From Arion vulgaris (lineage: Eukaryota; Mollusca; Gastropoda; Stylommatophora; Arionidae), in NCBI GenBank assembly GCA_020796225.1, contig CM036759.1, forward strand, positions 20,905,813 through 20,969,812: 64,000 bases of DNA, written 5' to 3'. The notes under the pieces were generated by a model that searched no databases, was not told where the DNA came from, and saw nothing but the letters and a program-made list of their open reading frames with translations. The position numbers were made by a program, and so were the translations under genes. Below, piece by piece: positions 1-10,889 of this stretch. Position 1 is the stretch's first letter; each line of letters begins with the position of its first letter.

Positions 1-240
1 CTAGTGCAGCCCAGAACTACACGCATACCTTCATTCTGAACCCGTTCGAGTCGTTCACATTGTGATCTTGATATCGTAAGAATTCCGAGTCCGTAATCTA
101 CCACTGACATTACCAGTCGATCGAACAAAGGGCAAGTAGTCTCTGCTCAAGGTGTGCGGCCACCATAACTTTGAGAGCCGCAAGACTACGCTTGCACCGT
201 TGTATCGTCTGTTCGAAATGGTGTTTGAAAGATAGACTAC
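1..240 (-). mobile_element. Non-LTR retrotransposon RT fragment (C-terminal part)
   Basis: The reverse complement reads as the end of a LINE reverse transcriptase. One frame covers about 240-125 (FKHHFEQTIQRCKRSLAALK); a second frame covers about 125-1 (SVVDYGLGILTISRSQCERL, then RVQNEGMR). The VDYG and RVQNEGMR blocks are typical of RTs of RNase H-bearing LINEs of the I/Jockey type. The change of frame near 125 shows the copy is dead. The window edge cuts it. Confidence 0.7.
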
Positions 241-310
241 GATGAAAGTTGATTTCCTAAGAAATTGATATTAACAACATATGCGCAATTGCGAGACGAA
301 CAATTAGGAC

Positions 311-445
311 ATGTTATATTATGTTATGCGATCGACGTCATGGCACATTGGGTATTCCCATTCGTGCTCTGTCCTCCGCTGCAGCAACCATCCCAAAGTC
401 AATTTGCTCACCGTACTCATGAGAAGTTGATTACTATATCTTCTC
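311..445 (-). mobile_element. LINE-H 3' end remnant
   Basis: This stretch closely matches 36556-36695, which is the C-terminal end of an RNase H-bearing LINE on the minus strand. The same Cys-containing tail is encoded, ending near the ATGTTATG-type sequence. It is probably a separate insertion from the RT fragment at 1-240, because the RNase H segment that should lie between them is absent. Confidence 0.6.
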
Positions 446-806
446 TCTCAACCACGGACATATGAAAGTGAAAGATAACAATAATATAAATAGGAACACA
501 AACCATTGCGCATCGACATGTGTGTGTTGTGACATGCTCTGATGTGTGCCGTTTCAAGACTATGACTACAATTCATGTAACACATAATTCTCTGTTTGTC
601 CTGGAAAGGACTGAGCAAACTTAGACAACTTGGTATTTGTAGGACGTGTATAGCGTGTACAAAATGATGTGGATGTTGAAGGATGAAAACGATATTGTCG
701 CATTGGATGTTGTGCATCGCATTTTACAAATGATGGAAATATTACATTTATCAGGAGTCCGATGTAATGGATAGAATATCGACCGTCGTGGTAGGTTGCG
801 TTGTTT

Positions 807-899
807 TGAAACAACTTTTGTTTGCAGCTTATCTTACAGACATCACGATGAAACAACTTTTGTTTGCAGCTTATCTTACAGACATCACGCTGAAACAAC
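807..899. repeat. 42-bp tandem duplication
   Basis: Two adjacent 42-bp units start at 807 and 849 with the word TGAAACAACTTTTG. They differ at about one base and are followed by a 9-bp partial third unit. Recent local duplication. Confidence 0.9.
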
Positions 900-1064
900 A
901 ATGCAGAGCTGCAAACGAGGTCTTGCATTTCTTTAGTCTAATTAGCCGCACACTTAAACCAGTCACTGTTTGTATCCTTTTTTAATGAAATGGTCATGTC
1001 TGTAGTTGATTAAGAACTAGACATCCTGACGATATCGCTATCACAATGTGTGCACAGGTTTCAA

Positions 1065-1178
1065 ACGAGACATGTCTATAGTCATATGTTGCACTGAGAT
1101 ACTCCCATTGTTGTGAGATGCACGAGACATGTCTATAGTCATATGTTGCACTGAGATACTCCCATTGTGGTGAGATGC
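1065..1178. repeat. 57-bp tandem duplication
   Basis: Two units (1065-1121 and 1122-1178) both begin ACGAGACATGTC. They are nearly identical, differing at TTG versus TGG close to the end. Confidence 0.9.
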
Positions 1179-1393
1179 AAGCAAAAAAAATCAGTCAACT
1201 GTACCTTATAAAACGCCCTGACTAAGCCTGAATTCATAGTGAGAGAACTGAAAAAATAATTTGTTGAAGCCTGCCATTTTTGAACCTATCGATTTCTTGC
1301 ACTCCATGTTTTGATGTCCATGTTTGTTTAATTTACCATCAAGATTATTATATTCGTTATCCCGGTTATTTTAAAAATATTATATTGAATGAC
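1177..1393. repeat. Dispersed ~215-bp repeat, copy 1
   Basis: Nearly identical to 7227-7441, with only a handful of substitutions and one A-run length change. It contains CCTGACTAAGCCTGAATTC, which also ends the SINE-3-like copy near 51850, so it is probably the 3' body of a short retroposon. It has no coding content. Confidence 0.85.
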
Positions 1394-2294
1394 ACAGGTG
1401 ACCTTCTGTTTCTGCGTTTCCGTCCTGTTATCGTTAAAACCACCAAACATGTTAAGGTTATCTCATACCAGAAGCAACCACCATACAAGAATACTAATTA
1501 ATGATACAAAAATCAAGCACCGTGCATATGTCACAGATGATAATAGCTGAAAGGGTAAAAAAGCTATCTGGCCAAATTTTCGACCGTACCAATTATGAAA
1601 AGAATGGATCCCGATAGATGGAAAAGTGGCAAACTTATACAAGGTCATTGTAACTGTCAGAAAAGAATGTATAGAGAAACTGGAATACTGGGAAAGCGGA
1701 CATCGAAACTATGCTGCTGGTAGCAGATGACGAAATGTATGATGATGTTGTTTAATGTGCAGATCTGGGTATGAACGTATTTGTTAGAACATAATACTAT
1801 TTTTAGACGCACGTCGAAGGGTAACTAACGAAAAGGAACATACAGGACAATTACTTGCGAGGTGAGGAAGGAGACTGAGGAATTAACCGCCGCGTTTTAA
1901 TGGTTTTTCTGATACTCGTTTACTATGACGATTATTGTTTCCGAATCTGCCCATGCTTCAGAAGGCACAAAACGTTAGGTGGTAGAGAGGTACGAGGAGG
2001 TATCGTTTATCAATGATTTCAACCTCCGTGGAAGTAATGTGTATTTACATGTGGGTGTACAGTAGGAACATACAAGCTTGCATAACAAGTACATTTACTT
2101 TGGAATGTTGAAAATGAATGAGAACGTAGTTCAGTTGCTCAACGACTCCCTGTTTAACGATAACACGACAAGCTATGACGAAAATATACAATATTTGAAC
2201 GAAAAATGGAATCTAACTATGTGTTGAACTAGAAACCTAATGGACAAAATGAGGAATGCGTTTAAACAACAAAGAATTTCACAATAGTATTCAG

Positions 2295-2362
2295 TATGCT
2301 CACTTTTCGACATCTGATAGGTGAGACTGAGCACCTATGGGTTTACCCAGAATGCTGTAATA
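2295..2362 (+). mobile_element. LINE-H 3' end remnant
   Basis: Resembles 19905-19970: GAGACTGAGCACCTATGGG followed by a degraded Cys-containing tail. Short and non-coding. Confidence 0.5.
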
Positions 2363-2409
2363 TCATTTCATTAAATATTCAACGATGAAATTATATATAT
2401 TACATTCAG

Positions 2410-2880
2410 ATGTCAGTGTTATATTTTGCAGTTAGAATTACAGAATCAGATAACTGTGTCTATTGTCTATCTATTGTCTATTCCCAGATGGAAGATGTAG
2501 TTGGCTGTCCACTCTTGCCATTAAGCGTAGGGATGGGAGCTTTAATTTGTGTTCTAGGGCTAGATGAGTCGCCTTGTTGTGTTGTATCCGTGTTTATATA
2601 GTGTGGTCTTGATATTGTTTATCCATCTTTTCTTGGTCTTCCCTTAGCTCTAGTACCCGATCTCTTTTTATTGTATGCTGTTATTGGTGGTTGGTTGTAT
2701 TTCATTCTCATTAAATGTCCAAACCACTGCATTTGTTGTCTTTCGATGTATTCGGTGCATGAAGTTATGCCACTCTGCTTCTGATGTCCTCATTTCGTAG
2801 TATGTCTTTCCTGGTGACTCCCACTGCCTTCCTCAAGCATTTCATTTCACACGTGGTGAGCTTTCTGTGATTCGCTCCTT
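2410..2880 (-). mobile_element. LINE-B-like C-terminal fragment
   Basis: The reverse complement encodes the usual end of an RTE/CR1-type LINE ORF2: a QWFGHLMRM-like block near 2700-2740, then a KGKPRK-like basic block near 2630. The + strand copy at 61240-61565 shares the same sequence with several differences. Frame breaks make it a pseudogene. Confidence 0.65.
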
Positions 2881-2889
2881 GAATAAAAG

Positions 2890-3560
2890 AATCAATTTAG
2901 CAATTTTACGTACTTCCGGCTTGCCGGGCCCGTCACAGTGGGGATAACTGTGTACAATAACAAAACATTTACTTTTCATGTTGCGGTAGAGTATGTTAAA
3001 CAAAACATATTTTTAAACATGTCTTTCTCAAGTTCTTGAAACTACAATCGATGAATCATATAGTCAACCATTTGATTACGTTTGCACAGTCTTTTATTTC
3101 CGACTTTCATTTAGTACACATCAGAAAATTTTAATACGTAAGTTTGTCTCTTTTGAGAAATGGATGGGTTGACAGTGACACGATGGGAATACAAAATGAG
3201 AACCGCTATTTTATACGTAATGAAGATACAACGTATACACATGATCATAAATTGAAAAAGTGGAACTCAGCCGTGAATAATTGGTATAAATGACTTCAAA
3301 TCTTTTGATAATTCATGGACTGACAGTGGCACGATGAGAGTGAAACGTAGTTTTGAATACCTTCGAGGGTTGAAAAAATGGAACGCAGCAATGAACAGTT
3401 GTGGGGGCGTGACGCCATATGATGATCTACCACTTTAGCAATCTACTTTTAATTTGTAACCATTCTACTGCTCCCTAACCTCATCCTTTTGGGATTTTTT
3501 CGCTGGAGAAAGCGTCGACATCTTAACCATATTAACATTATTAATATTATCAGTGCAAAC
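2890..3560. other. No recognisable gene
   Basis: AT-rich non-coding DNA. Two loosely similar blocks (around 3160-3250 and 3310-3400) share GACAGTGGCACGATG-like words, suggesting an old repeat. No ORF of interest was seen. Confidence 0.4.
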
Positions 3561-3569
3561 GTAATCAAA

Positions 3570-3700
3570 TGGTTGAAATTCTTCACTTCTCTTGTATCCT
3601 TTGCTTGATAAAGGCCTTTGGTCGAAACGTTGATGTGTATTGTTATTGTTTTTATAAAACTACAGTACTTTATTTTTATGTGTTTGGTCACTGAATTGTC
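3570..3700 (+). mobile_element. Solo Penelope-like terminal repeat (pLTR) remnant
   Basis: Matches the right terminal repeat of the Penelope-like element at 14570-14690: GCTTGATAAAGGCC, GGTCGAAACGTTG, then a TTTTATAAAACTACAGTACTTT block. The reverse transcriptase is absent. It keeps the GAAACG half of a hammerhead-like motif. Confidence 0.75.
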
Positions 3701-4440
3701 CAGTATATTGGCTTTGTGTAATTTTAAAAATACAGTGAGCCGTATATGACACAAAAGAACGAAATTGTTAATATTAGCAATAAGATTTGAAAGCCCTCAG
3801 TTCCTCATGCTAGCTACTACCTACCAGTCAGTGTTTTAGACACGTTTGATCATATTTTATCTGTTCATTTCCCTGTGATCTTCAGTATCATTTTTCACCC
3901 TGTGATCAATATCTGACTATTTATGTGGGTTTGACTGTTTATTGTGCGTGGGTTGGAAACAAGGATGCATGTGACAAATAATACCCAAGTCACAAGACAA
4001 GGGAGTTGACTGCATAAATAAATCATCAACACGTAGTCCTATTTGTGGAATGCAACTGTAACTTACCATAACGGTAATCATATATAGTGTGATTGTAAAT
4101 CACCGTCACGTAGTCATAATGAAGAATAGGACTGGCACCAATCCTCCAAGCACTTTGATTAACTTCTTAACGATTTAAATGTGTAATAAATTTTCTATTT
4201 CTTATCATTTTTGTGTGGGCATGTTTGTACATTGTTGAAAGTATGGGAATAAAAGAAATGTTGATAGCCATAGTCATAAAATGAACTGTCAAGTCTGCGT
4301 GTGACGTTCCTTTGCGACTGAATGGTCTTAACTCTATTTTCTATGGGTTTTTTCATTGTTGAATCATGTTCAGATTTTTTGTTTGTTTCCTTCAACCAGT
4401 TTCTTTTGTTTAAACTTGAGTGGCATTGATTGCTAACTTA
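3700..4440. other. No recognisable gene
   Basis: AT-rich sequence with no supported ORF, tRNA or clear repeat. The short ORFs here look like chance frames. Confidence 0.4.
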
Positions 4441-4444
4441 TACA

Positions 4445-4985
4445 ATGTTTAACAGATGGACATGGGATAAAGGAAATTAAGAGAAGAATAAGCATGGCTT
4501 TGCAAACAATTAAACAACTAAAAACAGCATGAAACGGAACTGATAGAAAAACAAAGATCAGAATATTAAGAGCATGCATATTCCCAGTGGCAACGTATGG
4601 GTGTGAAGCAGTGGAAAACATATATTTGCTTTCGAATATAAGTGTTACAGAAGGAGTCTCCGTATATCTTGGACAGAGAAGAGAACAAATAGATCTATCC
4701 AGAAAGAACTCAAAATCAAAGAAAACTGGCTGATGCTACAAATACGAAAGAGAAAATTGAGATATTTTGGACATATAAAACAACATGAAGTGCTGAAGAA
4801 GACCATCATGGAAGGAGGCATACCGGCAAAGAGAAGAAGAGGAAGACCACGGAGAAGATGTATTCAGGATGTAACTGATGGTTTGAACATGACGGCTGCA
4901 GAGGCAGGACATCTGGCTTATGAGAGAGGGAAATTCCAGAGGACTGTTGGGGTGGCAAAGTTCTGCTCAGGACAAGCTATTTGAT
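4445..4985 (+). mobile_element. LINE-C C-terminal fragment
   Basis: Encodes the end of a LINE ORF2. Fragments are IKEIKRRISMALQTIKQL, then RILRACIFPVATYGCEA, and after a break MLQIRKRKLRYFGHIKQHEV, GGIPAKRRRGRPRRRCIQDV and TAAEAGHLAYERGKF. The RYFGHI and GRPRRR blocks are standard in this LINE class. Related copies lie at 17090-18170, 56640-56995 and 60575-60720. A stop (GCATGAAAC near 4530) and missing bases mark it as inactive. The final ORF is open for 83 codons (4733-4984). Confidence 0.75.
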
Positions 4986-4999
4986 GAAGATGATGATTA

Positions 5000-5428
5000 G
5001 TTCTTTCTTAATTCTTCTATTGTTGTCCCGCAGCGCTGGTAATCTGTTATTGTCACTATGAAAGTGTCTCGTCTTGCAATGTCGCACTAATTGTAAGAAG
5101 TGTGTTTTGTACATGCTTTGTTCCTTGCTGTCTTTCCCCAATTTATTCTCATGGGAGTAAGACTGTCCATCACATAGTATTACAAATCCATTCTTGAATT
5201 CCACAAATCCACGCAAAATGTCTACCACGAAGATAACAGCGACGGCTAAAAACATTGTTTATGAAGTGCGCACAATAGCCCGTTCTATAAATATTTTCTT
5301 ATCCTGGCTCTGTGATACAAAACAGGATTAGAGGAAAACAAAATTATTGAGTTAAGTTTTCTGGATTTGATCAAAAGCTTCCAATATTTAAAGAGAGTAG
5401 AAAAGGGAAACTCACATTTCCTTGGCAC
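5000..5428. other. No recognisable gene
   Basis: Non-coding sequence leading into the minisatellite. No supported feature. Confidence 0.4.
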
Positions 5429-6020
5429 CACAACAACAGCGATAACAACATTAAGATTTGTGTTCAATAGTTCATGCACCGCACAGCAACAGCGATAACA
5501 ACATTAAGATTTGTGTTCAATAGTTCATGCACCGCACAGCAACAGCGATAACAACATTAAGATTTGTGTTCAATAGTTCATGCACCGCACAGCAACAGCG
5601 ATAACAACATTAAGATTTGTGTTCAATAGTTCATGCACCGCACAACAACAGCGATAACAACATTAAGATTTGTGTTCAATAGTTCATGCACCGCACAACA
5701 ACAGCGATAACAACATTAAGACTTGTGTTCAATAGTTTATGCACCGCACAGCAACAGCGATAACACCATTAAGACTTGTGTTCAATAGTTCATGCACCGC
5801 ACAACAACAGCGATAACACCATTAAGACTTGTGTTCAATAGTTCATGCACCGCACAACAACAGCGATAACAACATTAAGATTTGTGTTCAATAGTTCATG
5901 CACCGCACAACAACAGCGATAACAACATTAAGATTTGTGTTCAATAGTTCATGCACCGCACAACAACAGCGATAACAACATTAAGACTTGTGTTCAATAG
6001 TTCATGCACCGCACAACAAC
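5429..6020. repeat. 53-bp minisatellite, about 11 units
   Basis: Units of 53 bp (AACAGCGATAACAACATTAAG, then a TTGTGTTCAATAGTTCATGC block) repeat head to tail without spacers. Internal variants such as AACACC/AACAAC, GATTTG/GACTTG and CAGCAAC/CAACAAC occur in adjacent runs, as expected for spreading by unequal exchange. Confidence 0.95.
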
Positions 6021-6321
6021 AGGATTGAAACAAAATTAAGATTTGATTGATCAAAGTTCAATATTTAGTTTCTTCTCCACAAAGCTAAAAATTGATGATT
6101 TTTAAGTTATGACGCAATAGCGATACACATTAAGATTTGTGTTAGTGTTTCTTAGAGATTTCTTCTAAAATGTAATTGTAGATTTTTGTTGTCTGTTAGA
6201 GTTTCTGTTAGAGATTTCTGTTACTGGTATTTTATTATAGAGTGGACATTGTGTATTATGTATAAATATAGTTTTGTTAGGTTACCAATAATAAGAAGAT
6301 TACCAACAGATAGTACGCTTC

Positions 6322-6590
6322 ACGCCCGAGAGGTTACCGGGTCAAATTTGGGTGTAAAGAATAGAACCACTGTTACCTGCCACGCATGTCGTAAGAGGCG
6401 ACTAAGGAGGTTTGGCTGAAATCGGATGCATGTGTCCTAAGCGTGTAGAAGTCTATGCGTTTGGGTCCTACCAAACCAATGTGCAACGTATACACATTCT
6501 TGGCAAAGAACAAACATATCACAAAGAGTGATTAAAATTGGTCGTAAAGAACGAACGCAAAGAAGAAGAAGAAGAGTACGTCTCAAAGAG
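6322..6590 (+). mobile_element. SINE-1, near full length, (GAA)n tail
   Basis: Runs from CACGCCCGAGAGGTTACCGG through ATGTCGTAAGAGGCGACTAA to a (GAA)n tail. Copies lie at 18578-18831, 26459-26610 (truncated) and 60132-60395. There is no ORF. The head (GCCCGAGAGGTTACC) resembles a tRNA-type A box, but a convincing B box is not obvious. Flanking AGTACG on both sides is a possible short TSD. Confidence 0.75.
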
Positions 6591-6995
6591 CAATGCTACT
6601 CAGATAACAGTGGCTACATTGCTTAAGGTCGTTCATGCAAAAGGTGAACAACAGAAATAACAGAGGTTGTGAAAGACATCATGTAATAATCGCACACAAA
6701 AGTCTGCTCTATAAAATTCTTATTGACGATGTGATGCAAAACAGGATTAGTTTAAAGAATAAAGATAGCTTTGTAAGGGTATGTTGAATCATTTATACGA
6801 CTGACTCACACTTAATTTGTAGAAAATGGTCATTGTCTTTGATGTTAAATGATTCATGTATTTCCTTGTTTTAAAACTGTGCAAATATAATTATTTTTCT
6901 TGATAACAGTTGCTTGGATCACATATAAACAGTAATCCCTCCTCGTTATTATCATACATAAACAACACAGAGGCTGCTGACACTTAAATAATTTC

Positions 6996-7230
6996 TTGGT
7001 GTCGTTGATAGTGAAGTTGTTAACAGCGGCGCTAGTGACAACGTGCCGTGAAAATTCTGGAGTTCGATGCCAGATTAGACTTTAAATTGTCGGTGTGCAC
7101 ACAGAACACGGTTGAACTACAGGAAATCTCGATCCTTACTTGAGGATCTAAATTAGAAGTACCTCAGAAGTCGGAGTAAGGCTCTGCTTAATTGCGAGTA
7201 ACAATGGTGATAAGAAAAGCAAGCTAGCAA
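6996..7230 (+). mobile_element. SINE-3 candidate (tRNA-like head)
   Basis: Contains GTCGTTGATAGTGAAGTTG (possible A-box area) and GGAGTTCGATGCC (B-box-like). It is joined to the 215-bp repeat at 7227. A partly similar unit is at 34215-34480 (GGGTCGCTGATAGCGAAGTT) and a 3' part near 51740-51890 (CCTCTGAAGTCGGAG versus CCTCAGAAGTCGGAG). Confidence 0.5.
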
Positions 7231-7441
7231 GCAAAAAATCAGTCAACTGTACCTTATAAAATGCCCTGACTAAGCCTGAATTCATAGTGAGAGAACTGAA
7301 AAAATAATTTGTTGAAGCCTGTCATTTTTGAACCTATCGATTTCTTGCACTCCATGTTTTGATGTCCATGTTTGTTTAATTTACCATCAAGATTATTATA
7401 TTTGTTATCCCGGTTATTTAAAAAATATTATATTGAATGAC
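7227..7441. repeat. Dispersed ~215-bp repeat, copy 2
   Basis: Near-identical partner of 1177-1393. It sits directly 3' of the SINE-3-like head, which suggests it is the body of the same retroposon. Confidence 0.85.
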
Positions 7442-7599
7442 CCATATTATTGCGATATCTAATGTAAACAACAAACAAGGACAAAACTATCATGTGACAA
7501 AATTCCCATGAAAGAAAGAAAAGTACATGGATATTGAAAGTATTCTGTAGTTTATCGATTAAGAAAACAACCTGCTTTTCTTTCTTTCTCAAATCCTGT

Positions 7600-7915
7600 T
7601 TGCCTCACAGCGTCAGGTCAAGAAGAGATTTTTAAAACGGGCCCTAGTATGCGCTTCGTAGATAGTCTCTTTCGCGCCTCTGTTATCTCTGAGGTCCATC
7701 TTTTGCGTGGCCTGCCTTTTGCTTTGTACCCGTTGTATCGGAGCAGCATTGCTCTTTGAGGTGCACTGTCTGTTGGTAATCTGCTTACGTGGCCGAACCA
7801 TTTAATTTGTTGTTTCTTGATGAAGTCTAGTACTGATGTTGTAGCCACTTTTTCCTGATGTCTTCATTTCTCAATCGGTCTCTTCTTGTTACACCCAAAA
7901 CAGCTTGCAAAATAG
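7600..7915 (-). mobile_element. LINE C-terminal fragment (RTE/CR1-type)
   Basis: The minus-strand ORF at 7618-7848 reads FIKKQQIKWFGHVSRLPTDS, then a KAKGRPRKRWTSEI block. The KWFGHV and GRPRKRW motifs end ORF2 in many animal LINEs. Only the last part of ORF2 remains, as is usual for 5'-truncated copies. Confidence 0.7.
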
Positions 7916-7959
7916 CTAAATCGTCATATACAGGTTTTATGTATCGAAAATATATCAAT

Positions 7960-8515
7960 GGTTATTGGTTATTGGTTAATGATCTGACGTCACAGTACTC
8001 CGGACAGACCTATAGGTACACAGTCTCCTCCAACAGATTTCGCAGGGTATACATACTGATGGTTCCCGTGGCTCACTGGTTAAATACACTTCTCTCTCTG
8101 TTCCTCAAGCAAACCAGTTCTACTTGTACAACGTATAATTCCAAACTCCTTAAATCTTTCTATTGATTCATTGTCTATTTTAGTGTCTTCATTCAACAGT
8201 AGGTCACCAAGAGACTGAAGAACTTCCCCCTTATCCATCCTAAACTCTTCAACAATTAATGCTTTCAATGCAAGCATGTCCGCTCTGTCTTTGCAGCGAC
8301 CACCCGCATGACCAGGACAATAAATCTACGTCAGTCTGGAGATTAGAAACTTCTATAGACGACTATCATTCAAACACCACAACCGCCATTTTGGATCTTC
8401 CGAAGCATCGACTGAGTCAGAAACAACAATGGCCCCAGTAAACGGAGTACCAGAAAGCCAATGGAGGGCTGCAGTAACCTCCAGCCTCATACTCGAAGTA
8501 GTTGTCTGTATATTT
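7960..8515 (-). mobile_element. LINE-H fragment: RNase H end and Cys tail
   Basis: The reverse complement parallels 57000-57560. It has a degraded RNase H segment (CPGHAG then ADMLALKAL), a linker (MDKGEVLQSLGDLLLNEDTK, with ERFKEFG further on), and the tail that ends near 7970. Several substitutions and frame changes make it older than the 57274-57770 copy. Confidence 0.7.
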
Positions 8516-8643
8516 ATCATTGTTTCTGAAGAAATTAAATGGAAACGCGTTAAATTGAAATAAAGAATGAAGATTAAGACACGAAATGAGGTAGTTTTAC
8601 AAAAGTACGATATTAGAGAGTATCATCGTTTCAACAAATAGGT

Positions 8644-8862
8644 TTCTTTCTTCTTCGAATGCTCCATATCACAACTTGTTAACCCTCTTTGTGATTTGTA
8701 TGTGATCTGAGCCTAAAAGGTGCTACGCGTGTACCTGGTTAGCCTAAAGTAGGTCAGCACATCCGATTTCTGTGACGCTTTTTATGTACTAGGCCCCTAC
8801 CACAGTCGCCTCTTACGATATACCTTGCAGGTGGTAGTGTTACTATTCTTTGCTCCCCTTGA
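8644..8862 (-). mobile_element. SINE-2 copy
   Basis: The reverse complement has the SINE-2 layout: GGGGAGCAAAGAATAG, then the shared GTAAGAGGCGACTG word, then a CACAAAGAG block and a short GAAGAAG-type end. It is similar to 27923-28180 and 53085-53245, and its 5' part resembles the first 110 bp of LINE-A at 47754. Confidence 0.65.
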
Positions 8863-8879
8863 AAGCCCCATCAAGGTCT

Positions 8880-9480
8880 TGTTTAAGAATAAGTATGCCT
8901 TGTGCTGCTTATTTTAAAATATAAGAACCACAAGATGACACATAATTGCCTGACTTCCCAAGTTTGACGTCACAGTTCATTTATTACTAGTACTTGTTCC
9001 ATTCTGGAATGTAAAGCAAACAGGGAGAGGAGAAGGGAGGATCAAATTCATGGCTTATCGTCTGTATTTCTAGACTACACAGTTCTGCTACCTTCAACGT
9101 TTACTTTGCATGGATACGTCACACAATGAAATATAAAGTTGCGTTGCTCCCTCTCTCCCCACCAATATTTGCATCTGAAGTGTACTTTTCAAATGTGTGA
9201 AGAAATGGACCAGATCCCACGTCATTTTTTAACTTTAAGATCACTATCTTCAACAGGTTATGTTGAGTCATCTAAATGTAGGTGTGCAGGTTTTTGACAG
9301 GACAAATCAGACGAAATGGGACCATAGCACAAGCTCTGGCTTAAAGACAGGAGTTTATGCACCTGAGAAGTAAATAGAAAAAGAGAGGATATGGGTGAGG
9401 CGTGTTGAGGTAGGGTGGTAGATAGGACACGTACGAGCTATGGCTATGCACGTAATATTCTGAATTGTCAAGTTGCAATG
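8880..9480. other. No recognisable gene
   Basis: No supported coding region or repeat in this stretch. Confidence 0.4.
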
Positions 9481-9945
9481 TGTATATGTGAAATAGTATG
9501 TGCGTGTATGTGTATGAGGATGTGTATGTGTATGTATATAAGTCAATGAATTTGCATGTGTACTGTATTGGTGGTAAGGTAAGAAGGTGGGGAGGGGTGG
9601 GCGGGGTTTACAAGTTGTGCTTGAATTAATCAGGGAATTTTTAATGTATTGTGTGTGCGTCCAGTGTGTGTGTGTGTGAGTCAGTGCTTTATGTATGTAT
9701 ATTTTTATGCATTATTAATGGATTATGCTTTAGTATCAGTGCGTAAATCTGTTTGCGTGTATGTGTACAGTATTGAGACGGTGTGTGTGTGCGTGTATGT
9801 GTACAGCGGGGAGATGGTGTGTGTGTGCGTGTATGATTGCGAATGCACGAGTGTGTGTGTGTGTGTAAGAAGTCGGTGCGTAAGGAGGATCTATATGCGT
9901 ATTCTCGAGCCGATTTGGTCGTGTGTATATGACCCTCAGTGTAGG
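9480..9945. repeat. TG-rich simple-sequence region
   Basis: Interrupted (TG)n and (TATG)n runs. The 99-codon frame at 9649-9948 consists mainly of alternating Cys/Val codons produced by the TG repeat and is not a gene. Confidence 0.9.
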
Positions 9946-10600
9946 TAGTATATGTGTATGTGGCCCTCAGTGCAGGTAGTATATGTGTATGTGTCCCTCA
10001 GTGCAGGGTAGTATGTGTGTATGTGTCCCTCAGTGTAGATAGTATATGTGTATGTGGCCCTCAGTGCAGGTAGTATATGTGTATGTGTCCCTCAGTGTAG
10101 GTAGTATATGTGTATGTGTCCCTCAATGTAGGTAGTATATGTGTATGTGTCCCTCAGTGCAGGTAGTATATGTGTATGTGTCCCTCAGTGTAGATAGTAT
10201 ATGTGTATGTGGCCCTCAGTGCAGGTAGTATATGTGTATGTGTCCCTCAGTGTAGGTAGTATATGTGTATGTGCCCTCAGTGTAGATAGTATATGTGTAT
10301 GTGCCCTCAGTGTAGGTAGTATATGTGTATGTGTCCCTCAGTGTAGGTAGTATATGTGTATGTGACCCTCAGTGCAGGTAGTATATGTGTATGTGTCCCT
10401 CAGTGTAGGTAGTATATGTGTATGTGTCCCTCAGTGTAGTTAGTATATGTGTATGTGTCCTCAGTGTAGTTAGTATTGTGTATGTACCCTCAGTGTAGGT
10501 AGTATATGTGTATGTGTCCCTCAGTGTAGGTAGTATATGTGTATGATTTGGTCGTGTATTGTGCCCTCAGTGTAGAGTAGGTATGTGTATGAATAGGATG
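9935..10600. repeat. 31-bp minisatellite, about 20 units
   Basis: Head-to-tail units of about 31 bp (GTAGTATATGTGTATGTG then a TCCCTCAGTGTAG-like end). Units vary at TCC/GCC/ACC and TGTAG/TGCAG, and a few near the right end have lost bases. It appears to have grown out of the neighbouring TG-rich block. Confidence 0.95.
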
Positions 10601-10748
10601 TACCCTCTTGCAATTAATCGATACATTCATATTGAATATGGCCTCAATAACCAGGATTATATAACGAATGGTATCTTATCTCTTTGGGATGGATTAACGT
10701 AATGCGTAATCGTTCCTTTCGACTCGCAACCAAGAGGGTTGTGGTTAA

Positions 10749-10870
10749 CCCTTTAAATCCGTAGAATTTTGTCGACCCTGAACGCACTTCATTGCAATAT
10801 ATACTGACTTAGCGTCGTTGGGTTATTTATGAATTCATAGCCAGTATATCGGATCAGAGTGGCGATTTGG
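10749..10870 (-). mobile_element. TTAA-type MITE (family M1)
   Basis: Flanked by TTAA at 10745-10748 and 10871-10874, as for piggyBac-like elements. The interior contains AGCCAGTATATCGGATCAGAG, the reverse of the CTGAGCC...ACTGGCT core in the copies at 29137-29277 and 58415-58549. Ends are CCCTTT-like. No ORF. Confidence 0.5.
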
Positions 10871-10889
10871 TTAATCCTCCACTAGACGT

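Noticed and set aside
5429..6020. CRISPR-like regular repeats
   Set aside because: Units are contiguous with no unique spacers, and the context is a metazoan genome. It is a minisatellite.
9649..9948. 99-codon Cys/Val-rich ORF
   Set aside because: It is generated by a TG microsatellite; its composition is explained entirely by the repeat.
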